64,000 bases of DNA, taken from NCBI RefSeq assembly GCF_019104725.1, contig NZ_JAHRXF010000001.1, positions 62,001 to 126,000 of the forward strand. Direction: 5' to 3'. Under the pieces are notes generated by a model. The model ran no database searches, was not told the origin of the DNA, and saw nothing but the letters and a program-made list of their open reading frames with translations. This DNA comes from Streptomyces corallincola (lineage in GTDB: Bacteria > Actinomycetota > Actinomycetes > Streptomycetales > Streptomycetaceae). A program made the position numbers and the translations under genes. The number at the start of each line of letters is the position of its first letter. Position 1 is the stretch's first letter. Of the stretch, positions 1-8,152 are shown in pieces.

Positions 1-198
1 CCGGCCACCGCCCCCACCGCTGACCACGGCATGCGGCGCCGGACACCGGGGGCGAACGGTGCCGTGAGCGATGCGTGCGTGCGCGGGCGGGCGGTTCCAG
101 TGTCCTGACCGCTGGGCCGCGTGCGCACATGGTTGATCCAGCTACCGTGCGTCCGCCCGGCAGGCCAGGTGCACTGATGACCTGCCGGGCGAAGGCCG

Positions 199-993
199 TC
201 ACCCGCCGCTTCTCACCTGCACCCGCACCGTGTCGATGATCCAGACATCGCGGCGCCGGTCGATCAGGAAGGCCGAGAGCGCGAGGAGGAGCGCCCCTGC
301 GGCAACGGCGAGGGCGACCAGGAGAGCGCCCTCCAGGCCGTGCCTCTCGGCCAGGCTGCCCGACACGGCCTGCCCCGCAGCAGCGCCGAGGGGCCCGCCC
401 GCGCAGAGGCCACCGATCTCGTTGGCTTAGATGGTGGCGGGTGCGAGCGGGCTGAGCGAGGCGAGCAGCCCGACAAGTGCGGGGCCGACGACGAAACTCA
501 GTTCGTCCACGGACGCCTCGTAGGACAGGGCCGCGGGCAACTGGTTGTCCTGGCCGTGGGACAGCAAACGCGACCAGTGCACTCGTACGAGTGGGCCGAC
601 CTGCGGCTGGGTTAGCCCGACGAGCACCGCTGCGGCGAGCATGCTCCCCCGGCTGCCGTGACTGGTGATCAGCAGCAGCGCCCAGGCCGCGATGTTGGCA
701 CCCCCAGCCACGATTCCGGTCGTCCGGTGACCGTGGCGGTCGGCGAGGGCACCGACCAATGGGCCGCCGACGGCGATGGCAATGCTCTGGGCCGCGCAGG
801 CGAGACCGGCGAAGCCGTAACTGTGTGTCGATGCCTGGAGGAGAAGGAGACTGGACAGGGCCGAGGCCGCGTACGGCAGGCGGGCGAGGAATCCCAGGGG
901 GAAGAAACCGATGCCTGCGGTACGCAGCAGGGAGCGGTGGGGCACGAGTGTCTCCAGCGGGTGCGTCGAGGAGACGCGCCACCCAGCCACCAA
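199..993 (-). pseudogene. MFS transporter pseudogene with internal deletion
   Basis: The first 188 codons encode a start-to-TM6 half of a drug/sugar-type major facilitator with the usual loop after TM2 (LVGALADRHGHR). A TAA stop lies at 427-429. Reading on in the same frame for 75 more codons gives a plausible MFS ending: a small-residue-rich helix (GLCAGGPLGAAAGQAVSG), a loop (SLAERHGLEG), a final hydrophobic helix and a charged tail, ending in TGA at 199-201. A normal 12-TM transporter is about 400 residues; about 263 are present, so roughly TM7-TM10 seem to be missing, with the stop at the deletion junction. Seen: the open frame on both sides of one stop. Inferred: loss by internal deletion. 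The fragment is unlikely to transport anything. Confidence 0.75.
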
Positions 994-1140
994 CGCGTTG
1001 ACGAGCCCGATTCTCGGCCCAACGCAGCGGAGGTGGCTGACGGCTGTACAGATTCCTCGGCCTGCCGCACCCGTACACCGGAAATCCAGTGATCACCCAC
1101 GACCGGGAGTCGCTCGCGCTTCGGTCCCGGTCCCTCTCGC

Positions 1141-2376
1141 TCAGCTGCAGGTGAGCAACCCCTCGCGCTGCTTCGCCGCCAGGACGCGGTGGACGCTCTG
1201 GTCCACCTGGCTGCGGAAGGTGGCGCTCTGAGTCATGCGGGTCTGGACGGCCTTGGTCATGGCGGGGATGAGGTTCGGCTCGACGGTGAGGGCGAGGTCT
1301 CCGCCCGCGGCGATGAAGTTGACGGCACGGGTGCCGGGGGCTATGGACTTGACGGCTACGGCGTTGCCCAGGTCGTCGGAGATCACCACGCCCTTGAAGC
1401 CCAGGTCCTTGCGGAGCAGTTGCTGGATGACCGTGGAGGAGAAGACGGCCTGGTGCTTGGAGTCGATCTTGCTGTAGGTGGCCAGGGAGATCATCACGAA
1501 GGGCGCCCCCGCCTTGATCCCGGAACTGAACGGGGTCAGGCTCGAACTCTTCGTCGTCGTCACCGAATCCACCACGTTGGCGGTCGTGTCGGTGTTGCCG
1601 CGCACGTTGCCCAATCCGGGGAAGTGCTTCAGCGTGGCGAGGACGCCCGCCTGCGCGAACCCGGCGGCGAAGGCGTCACTGTGCGGGGTCACGGCGGCGG
1701 CCGTGTGTCCGTACTCCCGGTCGTAGCGCCCGATCGGCGCGTTGTTGCGGCCCAGGCTCGCCGGGACGACATCGGCGACCGGTGCGAGGTTGAGATTCAC
1801 ACCGGCGGACTTGAGCTGCTTGGCCCACGCGGTGGCCTCGTCACGCAGCTTCGAGGCCGACCAGGTGCCCTGCGTCACCGCGCTCGGCATGGTCGAGAAA
1901 CCGGGCCCGGAGAGCACCTGGACCTGGCCGCCCTCCTGGTCGGTGGAGACCAGCAGGCCCACGCGGTGCTTCGACACGGTGTCGGCCTTCGCCTGGAGGC
2001 CGTCCACCAGGCTCTTGGTCGCCTTCGTACCTGCCGAGCTGCGCCCGGCCAGGAACACCGAGCCGACGTGGTACTGACGCAGAACATCTATGCGCTTCTG
2101 GTCCGGCTTGGACGCGTTCACGCCACCCATGAATAGCTGCCCGACCCGCTGCGCGCTCGACATCGAGCCGTAGACCTTGTCCACGCAGGCCGTCGCCGCG
2201 CTCCTGGCCGCCGCTCCCGACGCCGGGGCGCCGGACGCGAACATGGCGGGTTCGGCGTGCGAGGTGTATGCGCCGTGCAGGCCCGCACCGGCGAGCGAGA
2301 GCGCCAGCACCGGGACGGGCCAGAGAAGTGCCCGCTTCCCCCTGAACACACGGGACGACGCGTGCTTCGATGCCAT
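1141..2376 (-). CDS. Secreted glycoside hydrolase family 3 N-domain protein (NagZ-like)
   Basis: 411 residues. A positively charged N-terminus and hydrophobic stretch (about residues 14-36) indicate export. The rest is a single GH3 TIM-barrel as in NagZ/LpqI beta-N-acetylhexosaminidases: STDQEGG at 144-150, LNLAPVADV near 195-203, KHFPGLG at 250-256 and ISDDL at 332-336, which carries the nucleophile aspartate. The usual Asp-Ser-His acid/base loop after KHFPG reads as NTDTT, so the catalytic histidine of canonical NagZ is not in place. It lies downstream of the amino-sugar-like operon on the same strand, about 200 nt after the aldolase, so it could release an N-acetylated sugar outside the cell. 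Substrate not proven; other GH3 activities are possible. Confidence 0.85.
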   Translation of the reverse strand: MASKHASSRVFRGKRALLWPVPVLALSLAGAGLHGAYTSHAEPAMFASGAPASGAAARSAATACVDKVYGSMSSAQRVGQLFMGGVNASKPDQKRIDVLRQYHVGSVFLAGRSSAGTKATKSLVDGLQAKADTVSKHRVGLLVSTDQEGGQVQVLSGPGFSTMPSAVTQGTWSASKLRDEATAWAKQLKSAGVNLNLAPVADVVPASLGRNNAPIGRYDREYGHTAAAVTPHSDAFAAGFAQAGVLATLKHFPGLGNVRGNTDTTANVVDSVTTTKSSSLTPFSSGIKAGAPFVMISLATYSKIDSKHQAVFSSTVIQQLLRKDLGFKGVVISDDLGNAVAVKSIAPGTRAVNFIAAGGDLALTVEPNLIPAMTKAVQTRMTQSATFRSQVDQSVHRVLAAKQREGLLTCS

Positions 2377-2579
2377 GAAAGACCCCTTCGGTTACCCCTG
2401 CCGCGAGCCCGATGCCCCATACGGCTCCCTGCGGCGGCCACGCGGCCAACACGGATCAACGTACATCCGTTCGGCGTAATTCTCTCGCCCTGTCCCGAGC
2501 CCCCGCAATCGCGTGGAGTGCCCCGCCGGTCACGAGGCGCAGAGGTCCGGCCACGCGGACCGGATGCCGGGCCCGGGGT

Positions 2580-3428
2580 TCAGGGAGCCAGCACCGCGAG
2601 CATCTCCCGCACGGTGACCGCCACGGCCTCGCGGGCCGGGCCGAGATACTTGCGCGGATCCGTCAGCGCGGGCTTCCCGTCCAGCACCTCACGGACGGTA
2701 CGCGTCAGCGCCACATTCAGCGCCGTCCCTATGTTGATCTTGGCCATGCCCGCGAGCACGGCCGCACGGAGGTCCGTGTCGGGCACGCCGGACGAGCCGT
2801 GCAGCACCAACGGCACCGGGACGGCCTCCCGGAGTCGCGCGATCAGCGCGTGGTCCAGGGACGCCGACCGTTCCGTCATGGCGTGACTGCTGCCCACCGC
2901 GACCGCGAGCGCGTCCACCCCGGTGTCCGCCACATAGGCCGAGGCTTCCGCCGGATCGGTGCGCACTCCGTCGGCGTGCGCACTCGCGGGGGAGTCCGGC
3001 TTGCCTCCGACGTAGCCGAGTTCCGCCTCGATCCAGAGTCCCGCCCCGTGCGCCCAGCGCGCCGCCGAGGCGGTGGCCGCGAGGTTGTCGGCGTGCGACA
3101 GCGCACCGGCGTCGAACATCACCGAGGAGAACCCGGCGTCGGCCGCCTGGTGCAGCAGCCCGGTGTCGGTGACGTGGTCGAGGTGCAGGGCCACCTCGAC
3201 CGCCGCCGACCCGGCCATCGAGGACGCCGCGAGGGCGAGCGGTGCGAGCCGCCCGCCGTGGTAGCGCACGGCGTTCTCGCTGATCTGCAGAATCACCGGC
3301 CGCCCGGCCGCCTCGGCGCCCGTCACGATGCCCTCGGCGTGCTCCAGGGTGATGACGTTGAACGCCGCGACACAGCCGCGCTCGGCGGCGGCCCGGCCGA
3401 CAAGGTCACCGGTGGGGACCAAGGACAT
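2580..3428 (-). CDS. Class II ketose-bisphosphate aldolase (GatY/AgaY/Fba type)
   Basis: 282 residues, the usual length for zinc-dependent tagatose- or fructose-bisphosphate aldolases. The LHLDHV motif (residues 81-86) carries the catalytic Asp and first zinc His. A later VLHGSSGVPD segment supplies another His ligand and phosphate loop, and KINIGTALN is the conserved phosphate-binding strand. It would split a ketose-1,6-bisphosphate into DHAP and glyceraldehyde-3-phosphate. RBS GAGGAG lies 6 nt before the ATG. It is the last of five same-strand genes, 156 nt after the transporter. Pairing with a GatZ/KbaZ homologue at the head of the operon favours tagatose-bisphosphate, but the sequence alone does not fix the substrate. 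Confidence 0.88.
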   Translation of the reverse strand: MSLVPTGDLVGRAAAERGCVAAFNVITLEHAEGIVTGAEAAGRPVILQISENAVRYHGGRLAPLALAASSMAGSAAVEVALHLDHVTDTGLLHQAADAGFSSVMFDAGALSHADNLAATASAARWAHGAGLWIEAELGYVGGKPDSPASAHADGVRTDPAEASAYVADTGVDALAVAVGSSHAMTERSASLDHALIARLREAVPVPLVLHGSSGVPDTDLRAAVLAGMAKINIGTALNVALTRTVREVLDGKPALTDPRKYLGPAREAVAVTVREMLAVLAP

Positions 3429-3584
3429 GCGTACTCCTCGTACGGGGGAGGCCCGACTTCTGTGCGGGTGGGGGGAGTCTGGTCCCGGCGTGCCCCGGCA
3501 CCCGGGTCCGGATGGCCGCGCCGGGCAACCGGACCGGGGGCGAGGGCGGGACCTGCGGCGGCCCCGGTCACCGGGAAGCGCGGT

Positions 3585-4505
3585 TCACGAACCGACGGGT
3601 GACGGCTCCGGAGTCTCGGGAGCGTCCTCGCGCTTCTCGTCCGCGTAGACCATCAGCGTCGAACCGCCCAGGGCGAGCACGATGCCGATGGTCGCCCATA
3701 TCGTCGGCAGCGTCCGGTATACGGCGAGGGACAGCACGATCGTGAGGACCGGCGCCAGCGCGTTGGTGACCGGCGCGACCACACTGGCCTTGCCGCGGCT
3801 GAGCGCCATCACCAGGAACAGCGCTCCCACGGCGTTGAGGATCTGCGTGGCGGCGGTGAGCGCCGGAGCCTGCCAGGGGGCGCTCGGCAGGCCGCCCATC
3901 ATGAAGATGGCGACAGGGACGAGGAGCAGCCCGCTGATCGTCATCCAGCCGAACGTCGTGCCGTCGTTGACGCCCGCCAGCGCGGCCTTGCGCATGAAGA
4001 ACGCCTGCGCTCCCCAGGCCACGCAGACCAGCACGGCCAGCAGAAGCCAGGTACCGGTGCTCGCGGAGCCGTCGGTGCCGGCGGGGATGCTGAGCAGCAC
4101 GATGGAGATCAGAGCGGCGATCACCCCGATGACCGCCAGTTTCCCGATCCGCTCCCGGAGCAGGGCCACCGCCATCAGCACGGTGATCACCGGGGAGAGG
4201 GAGACCACGGGGAAGATCAGGTACGCCGGGCCGCCGGACAGCGCCTGGAACAGCAGCAGTTGGCCGCCCGCGCCGGTGAGTCCGGCCGCCAGCCCGTATC
4301 CCGCGGCGATCGGGCGCCGGTCGAACCGGTCCTTGCGCAGCGCGACAGCGGCCGGGACGAGCATGGTGAACGCCCAGATGACGTAGATCATCTCGTCCGG
4401 GTAGTGGTACCGCTCGGTCGGCTGGCTGGAGAACGCTCCCCAGACTCCCCAGAACAGCACCAGCAGGCCCGCCCAGAGGATCCAGGTACTCCTGTCACGC
4501 TTCAT
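3585..4505 (-). CDS. DMT superfamily (EamA/RhaT-like) transporter
   Basis: 306 residues with about ten hydrophobic helices arranged as two EamA-like halves, ending in a short acidic tail. The ATG at 4505 is chosen over an upstream in-frame start because it fits the family N-terminus (MKRDRSTWILWAGLL) and overlaps the kinase stop by 11 nt, a sign of translational coupling. It sits between a cytoplasmic sugar kinase and an aldolase in one operon that has no PTS or ABC sugar transporter. The simplest reading is that it imports the sugar that the kinase phosphorylates. DMT proteins can also be exporters, so direction and substrate are inference. Confidence 0.85.
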   Translation of the reverse strand: MKRDRSTWILWAGLLVLFWGVWGAFSSQPTERYHYPDEMIYVIWAFTMLVPAAVALRKDRFDRRPIAAGYGLAAGLTGAGGQLLLFQALSGGPAYLIFPVVSLSPVITVLMAVALLRERIGKLAVIGVIAALISIVLLSIPAGTDGSASTGTWLLLAVLVCVAWGAQAFFMRKAALAGVNDGTTFGWMTISGLLLVPVAIFMMGGLPSAPWQAPALTAATQILNAVGALFLVMALSRGKASVVAPVTNALAPVLTIVLSLAVYRTLPTIWATIGIVLALGGSTLMVYADEKREDAPETPEPSPVGS

Positions 4506-5502
4506 CGCTGTCCTCCGTGGTGGTGAGAGCCGTGCTGGAACGCAGCGCGGCCAGGGCCTCGGTGCTGAGGGGGGTACCGGCGAGCCTGGCCGCGTAGAGC
4601 GCGGCGCCGACCACCGGTTCGAACTGGGGCAGGCGCAGCTCGTACTCCGCCGCACCGCCGGTCAGCGCGCTCGTGAACGCGTCGAGCACGCGCGCCGATC
4701 GGAAGACACCGCCGGAGTAGGAGACGGGCACCCGCTCACCGGGGGAGAAACCGAGGCGGTGCCGGGTGCTGTGCACCAGCTCCGCCAGCTCGCCACCGGC
4801 CTCCGTGAGGACCGCCGCACAGGCCGTGTCGCCCGCCTCGGCCGCCTCGACGACGAGCGGGGTCAGCGCGGCGATCTCGCTGCGGTGTCCCTGCCAGCGA
4901 TTGAGCACGACGTCGATCACCTCCAGGTCGGAGGTGAGCCCGAGCCGTTCGCGCAGCAGTGCCGCGAACGGCCCCTCGGGCGTGCGGCCGTCGCTCATCC
5001 GGGAGAACACGTTCAGCGCGCGGGCGGCGATCCAGTACGCGGAGCCCTCGTCACCGAACAGCTCGCCCCAGCCGCCAGTGCGGACACCGAGCCCGGCGCG
5101 CTCGCCGTACGTCATCGAACCGGTGCCGCTGATGACGTTGATGCCGTCCACGGCGCCCAGCGAACCGGCCCAGCCGCAGATCATGTCGTTGTCGCAGGCA
5201 TACCGCCGGTGTCCCAGCACCCGGCCGGGGGCCGCGTCCAGAGCGGCGATGTCACCGGGCACCTCCCCGTATCCGGGCAGGCCCAGGAACGCGTGGTCGA
5301 TGTCCGCGAGCGTGACGCCCGCGGCCCCGGTCACGGCCCGGACGCCGTCCGCCAGGAGCCGTACGACGTGATCGACGCCGCCGTCGGCGTTCTCCGCGAA
5401 GTAGTACGCGCCCTCGCCCAGTGCCCGGCCCCGGACCGTGCCGGTACTGTCCACCAGGCAGAAGGCCGTTTTCGTACCTCCGCCGTCCACACCCAGAAAC
5501 AT
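4495..5502 (-). CDS. BadF/BadG-type sugar kinase (N-acetylhexosamine kinase-like)
   Basis: 335 residues of the ASKHA fold. The N-terminal phosphate-1 motif is GVDGGGTKT (4-12) and a GTGSMTYGERAG phosphate-2 motif lies in the middle. WGELFGDEGSAYWI is the signature typical of the BadF/BcrA family N-acetylglucosamine kinases. It probably makes a sugar 6-phosphate from an imported amino sugar or ketose in the cytoplasm. The start gives the expected N-terminus MFLGVDGGG. It follows the SIS isomerase by 34 nt and overlaps the transporter. Context (AgaS-like and GatZ-like partners) suggests galactosamine, GalNAc or a related sugar; the family itself is promiscuous. Confidence 0.85.
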   Translation of the reverse strand: MFLGVDGGGTKTAFCLVDSTGTVRGRALGEGAYYFAENADGGVDHVVRLLADGVRAVTGAAGVTLADIDHAFLGLPGYGEVPGDIAALDAAPGRVLGHRRYACDNDMICGWAGSLGAVDGINVISGTGSMTYGERAGLGVRTGGWGELFGDEGSAYWIAARALNVFSRMSDGRTPEGPFAALLRERLGLTSDLEVIDVVLNRWQGHRSEIAALTPLVVEAAEAGDTACAAVLTEAGGELAELVHSTRHRLGFSPGERVPVSYSGGVFRSARVLDAFTSALTGGAAEYELRLPQFEPVVGAALYAARLAGTPLSTEALAALRSSTALTTTEDSDEA

Positions 5503-5536
5503 CGTTGGTCCTCCAACTCGGCTTTCTCGGACGCCG

Positions 5537-6703
5537 TTACGCGATGCCGCGCTCGGGGAGCGGGTGCACGGTCACGCCCTGCACCACGCGGTTGACCTCT
5601 CCCGAGGGGAACGGGTTGTCGGGCGTGATGCCGTGCGCCAGCGAGGAACGCAGCGCGACCAGCTGCGCGGTGATCACGGCGGGCAGGGCGAGGACCGCGT
5701 CGTCGGCGCCCGCGAGCCCGGGGAGCGTCCAGGTCCCGTCCTCGGACAGGCCGTCGGGGGACGCGGTGACGGCCACGACGCTGCCCGGCGCGAGCCCCGC
5801 GCGCAGTTCCGCGATGATGTCGAGGTCGTAGCGGCGCGTGTACGGGTCGTTCGAGACGTACACCACCACCGTCGTGCGCTCGTTCAGCACCGACTTGGGG
5901 CCGTGGCGGAAGCCGAGCGAGGACTCCGAGGACGCCACCAGCGCGCCCCCGGTCAGCTCCAGCAGCTTCAGCGCGGACTCCTGGGCCAGCCCCTTCAGCG
6001 CGCTGCTGCTGCCGAGGTAGACGAGCCGCTCGGGCCGACGGGCGAGCAGGGCGTCGATGGCCGGGTCCAGACCGCCCGACGTGAGGTGCTCCGCCGCGAC
6101 GGCCGCCGCCTCCACGCCCTCGGCGCCGGTCGCGCCGAAGGCGAGCAGCGACGCCAGCAGCATGCTGGTGAAGCTCGACGTCATGGCGAAGCCCTGGTCG
6201 TTGGCCGCGGCAGGCATGAGCAGGACGTGGGACGCGGCGTTCTCCCCGTGCGTCCGGGCCAGGTGCCCCGCGCTGTTGCACGTGATGACGAGGTGGTGCA
6301 CCCGGCCGAGCACCTGCTCGGCGAGGCGGGTGGCCGCCACGCTCTCCGGGCTGTCCCCGGAGCGCGCGAAGGACACGAGCAGCGTTGGGACGTCGTCGGG
6401 GAAGGCCGCGCGGGGGTCCGCGACGATGTCGGTGGTGGACACCGCGTCCACCCGCCGTCCCGTCGTCCGCGCCAGCGCGTCCCGGACCACTTCACCGGCG
6501 AACGCGGAAGTACCGGCTCCGGTCAGGACAATCCGCAGTTCCCGCTCGGCCAGCAGCGGACCGAGGAAAGCGTCCAGTGCGGTCCGCGCGCCGGTCACGA
6601 TCGCGCCGACCTCCCGCCATACCGCGGGCTGCTGGACGATCTCCGCGACCGTGTGGTCGGCCCCGCCGCTGCGGGGCGCCGCCTGTTGGGTGGAGGTGGT
6701 CAC
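5537..6703 (-). CDS. SIS-domain sugar isomerase/deaminase (AgaS-like)
   Basis: About 388 residues with two SIS domains. The first carries LTGAGTSAFAGE and SFARSGDSPES, the phosphosugar-binding loops; the second carries YLGSSSALKGLAQES followed by a GFRHGPKSVL segment typical of AgaS/GlmS-type isomerase domains. AgaS proteins convert galactosamine-6-phosphate to tagatose-6-phosphate with release of ammonia. The GTG start at 6703 is preferred over an earlier one because AAGGAG sits just upstream and GTG overlaps the TGA of the preceding gatZ-like gene by 4 nt (GTGA). The order gatZ-agaS-kinase matches aga-type operons of other bacteria, but no N-acetylhexosamine-6-phosphate deacetylase is present here. 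Confidence 0.85.
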   Translation of the reverse strand: MTTSTQQAAPRSGGADHTVAEIVQQPAVWREVGAIVTGARTALDAFLGPLLAERELRIVLTGAGTSAFAGEVVRDALARTTGRRVDAVSTTDIVADPRAAFPDDVPTLLVSFARSGDSPESVAATRLAEQVLGRVHHLVITCNSAGHLARTHGENAASHVLLMPAAANDQGFAMTSSFTSMLLASLLAFGATGAEGVEAAAVAAEHLTSGGLDPAIDALLARRPERLVYLGSSSALKGLAQESALKLLELTGGALVASSESSLGFRHGPKSVLNERTTVVVYVSNDPYTRRYDLDIIAELRAGLAPGSVVAVTASPDGLSEDGTWTLPGLAGADDAVLALPAVITAQLVALRSSLAHGITPDNPFPSGEVNRVVQGVTVHPLPERGIA

Positions 6704-7998
6704 ACGTACTCCTTGTCTGGGACACGGCATGCGCGGTCGTAGTCGCGCAGCACGTCTCGGATGTGATCGACGACCAGGGCCCGGGGCGTCGCCTCCAGGG
6801 CACCGGCCCGTACCCGCCGGTACTGGTCGGGCAGATGGGCGCTCAGCAGGGGGAGCGGTATGCCGACGGCCACGAGATTGGCGAACAGACGCTCCTGCGC
6901 GGCGGTGATCTCGGGATCGGGCCAGTAGTAACGGACGCGGTCGCTGTAGCTGTAGCTGTAGCGCCGTGCCAGCCGCTGCCGGGCGGTGTCACCGTTGTAG
7001 TACCCCTGCCACCGGGACGGGTCCTCGCGCATCCGGCGGTCCACCACCTCGACGATGCCGGACCGCTCCTCGGGGCCGAGGAGTTCGTCCTCCACGGCTG
7101 CCAGCGCGAACAGGGCCTCGCGCAGCGCGAACGTCAGACCGGGGCCCACCTTGAGCACGGCCCAGTGGTGCGCGACCAGGGCGGCGAGCCCTTCGGCGGT
7201 CTGATAGTCGGTCGAGTGGGCCTCGAAGACCATGTGCGGCTCGTCCGCGAGGACTTCCCGCAGTTCGGCGGTGCGCTCGGGCCGGTAGTCGAACACCTGG
7301 AGATGGTCGAACTCGACACCCGGCTGCACCACCAGAGCCAGCACGCGCGGCCAGACGTCGTCCACGCGGTGCGCGGCGAAGGCGTCCCGGTGCCGCCTGA
7401 GCGTGAGAAGCGCCGCGCCAGGTGTGGTGGCCGCCATGCCCTCCAGCGTCTCGTGGGCCCCGCCCGGCACCGGCACCTCGGTGCCGATGACGTAGCGGAG
7501 ACCCAGGGCGGCGGGCCCCGCCGTCTCCTCGGCCACGCGTACCAGCCGCGCGGTCCGCTCGGCGACCAGGTCGTCGGTCAGCGGCGCGGGGTCACCGACG
7601 CACGGGAAGCTGCAGTCGAGGTGGATCTTCGTGAAACCGGCCCGGACGTAGGCCGCGACCAGCGCGTCCGCCTCCGCCATCGCTTGTTCGGGCGGCAGCG
7701 AGCGCCACCGGTTCGGCCCCAGGTGGTCTCCGCCGAGGACGATCCGCTCCTGTGGCAGGCCGTGTTCGGCGGCGATGCCGAGCACCAGCTCGCGGAAGTC
7801 CTCCGGCCGCATACCGGTGTAACCGCCGTACTGATCCACCTGGTTGGAGGTCGCCTCCACCAGGAGGAGGCCTCCCGAGGAGAGCGCCTGGCGCACGGCT
7901 GCCTCGATGACCAGCGGATGGGCGGAGCACACCGAGGTCACACCGTGCGGGCGGCCCGCCTTCTGGCCTCGCACCACTTCGTCCAGGGGATTCCACAT
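6700..7998 (-). CDS. Tagatose-bisphosphate aldolase GatZ/KbaZ-like subunit
   Basis: 432 residues, the normal size for GatZ/KbaZ/AgaZ. Family landmarks include GVTSVCSAHPLVIEAA near the N-terminus, LLVEATSNQVDQYGGYTGM, VLGGDHLGPNRW and HLDCSF. In enterobacteria this protein is described as a non-catalytic partner needed for full GatY/KbaY aldolase activity; a kinase role has also been proposed. It is the first gene of the leftward operon. The RBS (TGGAG) lies 8 nt before the ATG, and its stop overlaps the next start by 4 nt. The promoter lies in the shared region with the GntR regulator. Confidence 0.87.
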   Translation of the reverse strand: MWNPLDEVVRGQKAGRPHGVTSVCSAHPLVIEAAVRQALSSGGLLLVEATSNQVDQYGGYTGMRPEDFRELVLGIAAEHGLPQERIVLGGDHLGPNRWRSLPPEQAMAEADALVAAYVRAGFTKIHLDCSFPCVGDPAPLTDDLVAERTARLVRVAEETAGPAALGLRYVIGTEVPVPGGAHETLEGMAATTPGAALLTLRRHRDAFAAHRVDDVWPRVLALVVQPGVEFDHLQVFDYRPERTAELREVLADEPHMVFEAHSTDYQTAEGLAALVAHHWAVLKVGPGLTFALREALFALAAVEDELLGPEERSGIVEVVDRRMREDPSRWQGYYNGDTARQRLARRYSYSYSDRVRYYWPDPEITAAQERLFANLVAVGIPLPLLSAHLPDQYRRVRAGALEATPRALVVDHIRDVLRDYDRACRVPDKEYV

Positions 7999-8069
7999 GA
8001 TCCGCTCCAGGTTCGTGCGTGAACGCGTCCGAAATCGGTACGCATGTCCGCACCGGCAACGTTTCCGGA

Positions 8070-8098
8070 ATGCTATTGGTATGTCTAGCGGCCGTCAA
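8070..8098 (-). promoter_or_regulatory. Promoter of the gatZ-like operon
   Basis: On the minus strand TTGACG (8093-8098) and TAGCAT (8070-8075) are separated by 17 nt, a good housekeeping sigma promoter. The spacer contains ATACCAA, the complement of a TTGGTAT half-site (8076-8082), so bound regulator would block RNA polymerase. The predicted transcript has a leader of about 65 nt before the ATG at 7998. Confidence 0.6.
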
Positions 8099-8107
8099 TG
8101 GCCTGAG

Positions 8108-8152
8108 ACTGGTATTGGACTGGTTTCACTCGATCTGGTATACAACTGGTAT
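8108..8152 (+). promoter_or_regulatory. GntR operator array with leaderless promoter
   Basis: Four half-sites of the form WCTGGTWT occur as direct repeats: ACTGGTAT at 8108, ACTGGTTT at 8119, TCTGGTAT at 8134 and ACTGGTAT at 8145. Spacing within each pair is 11 bp and the pairs start 26 bp apart. TTGGAC (8115-8120) and TATACA (8139-8144), 18 nt apart, form a promoter whose start point falls at about 8151, the A of the GntR start codon. The half-site resembles the ACTGGTCT arm of DasR/HutC-subfamily operators. Autoregulation and control of the divergent operon are inferred. Confidence 0.6.
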
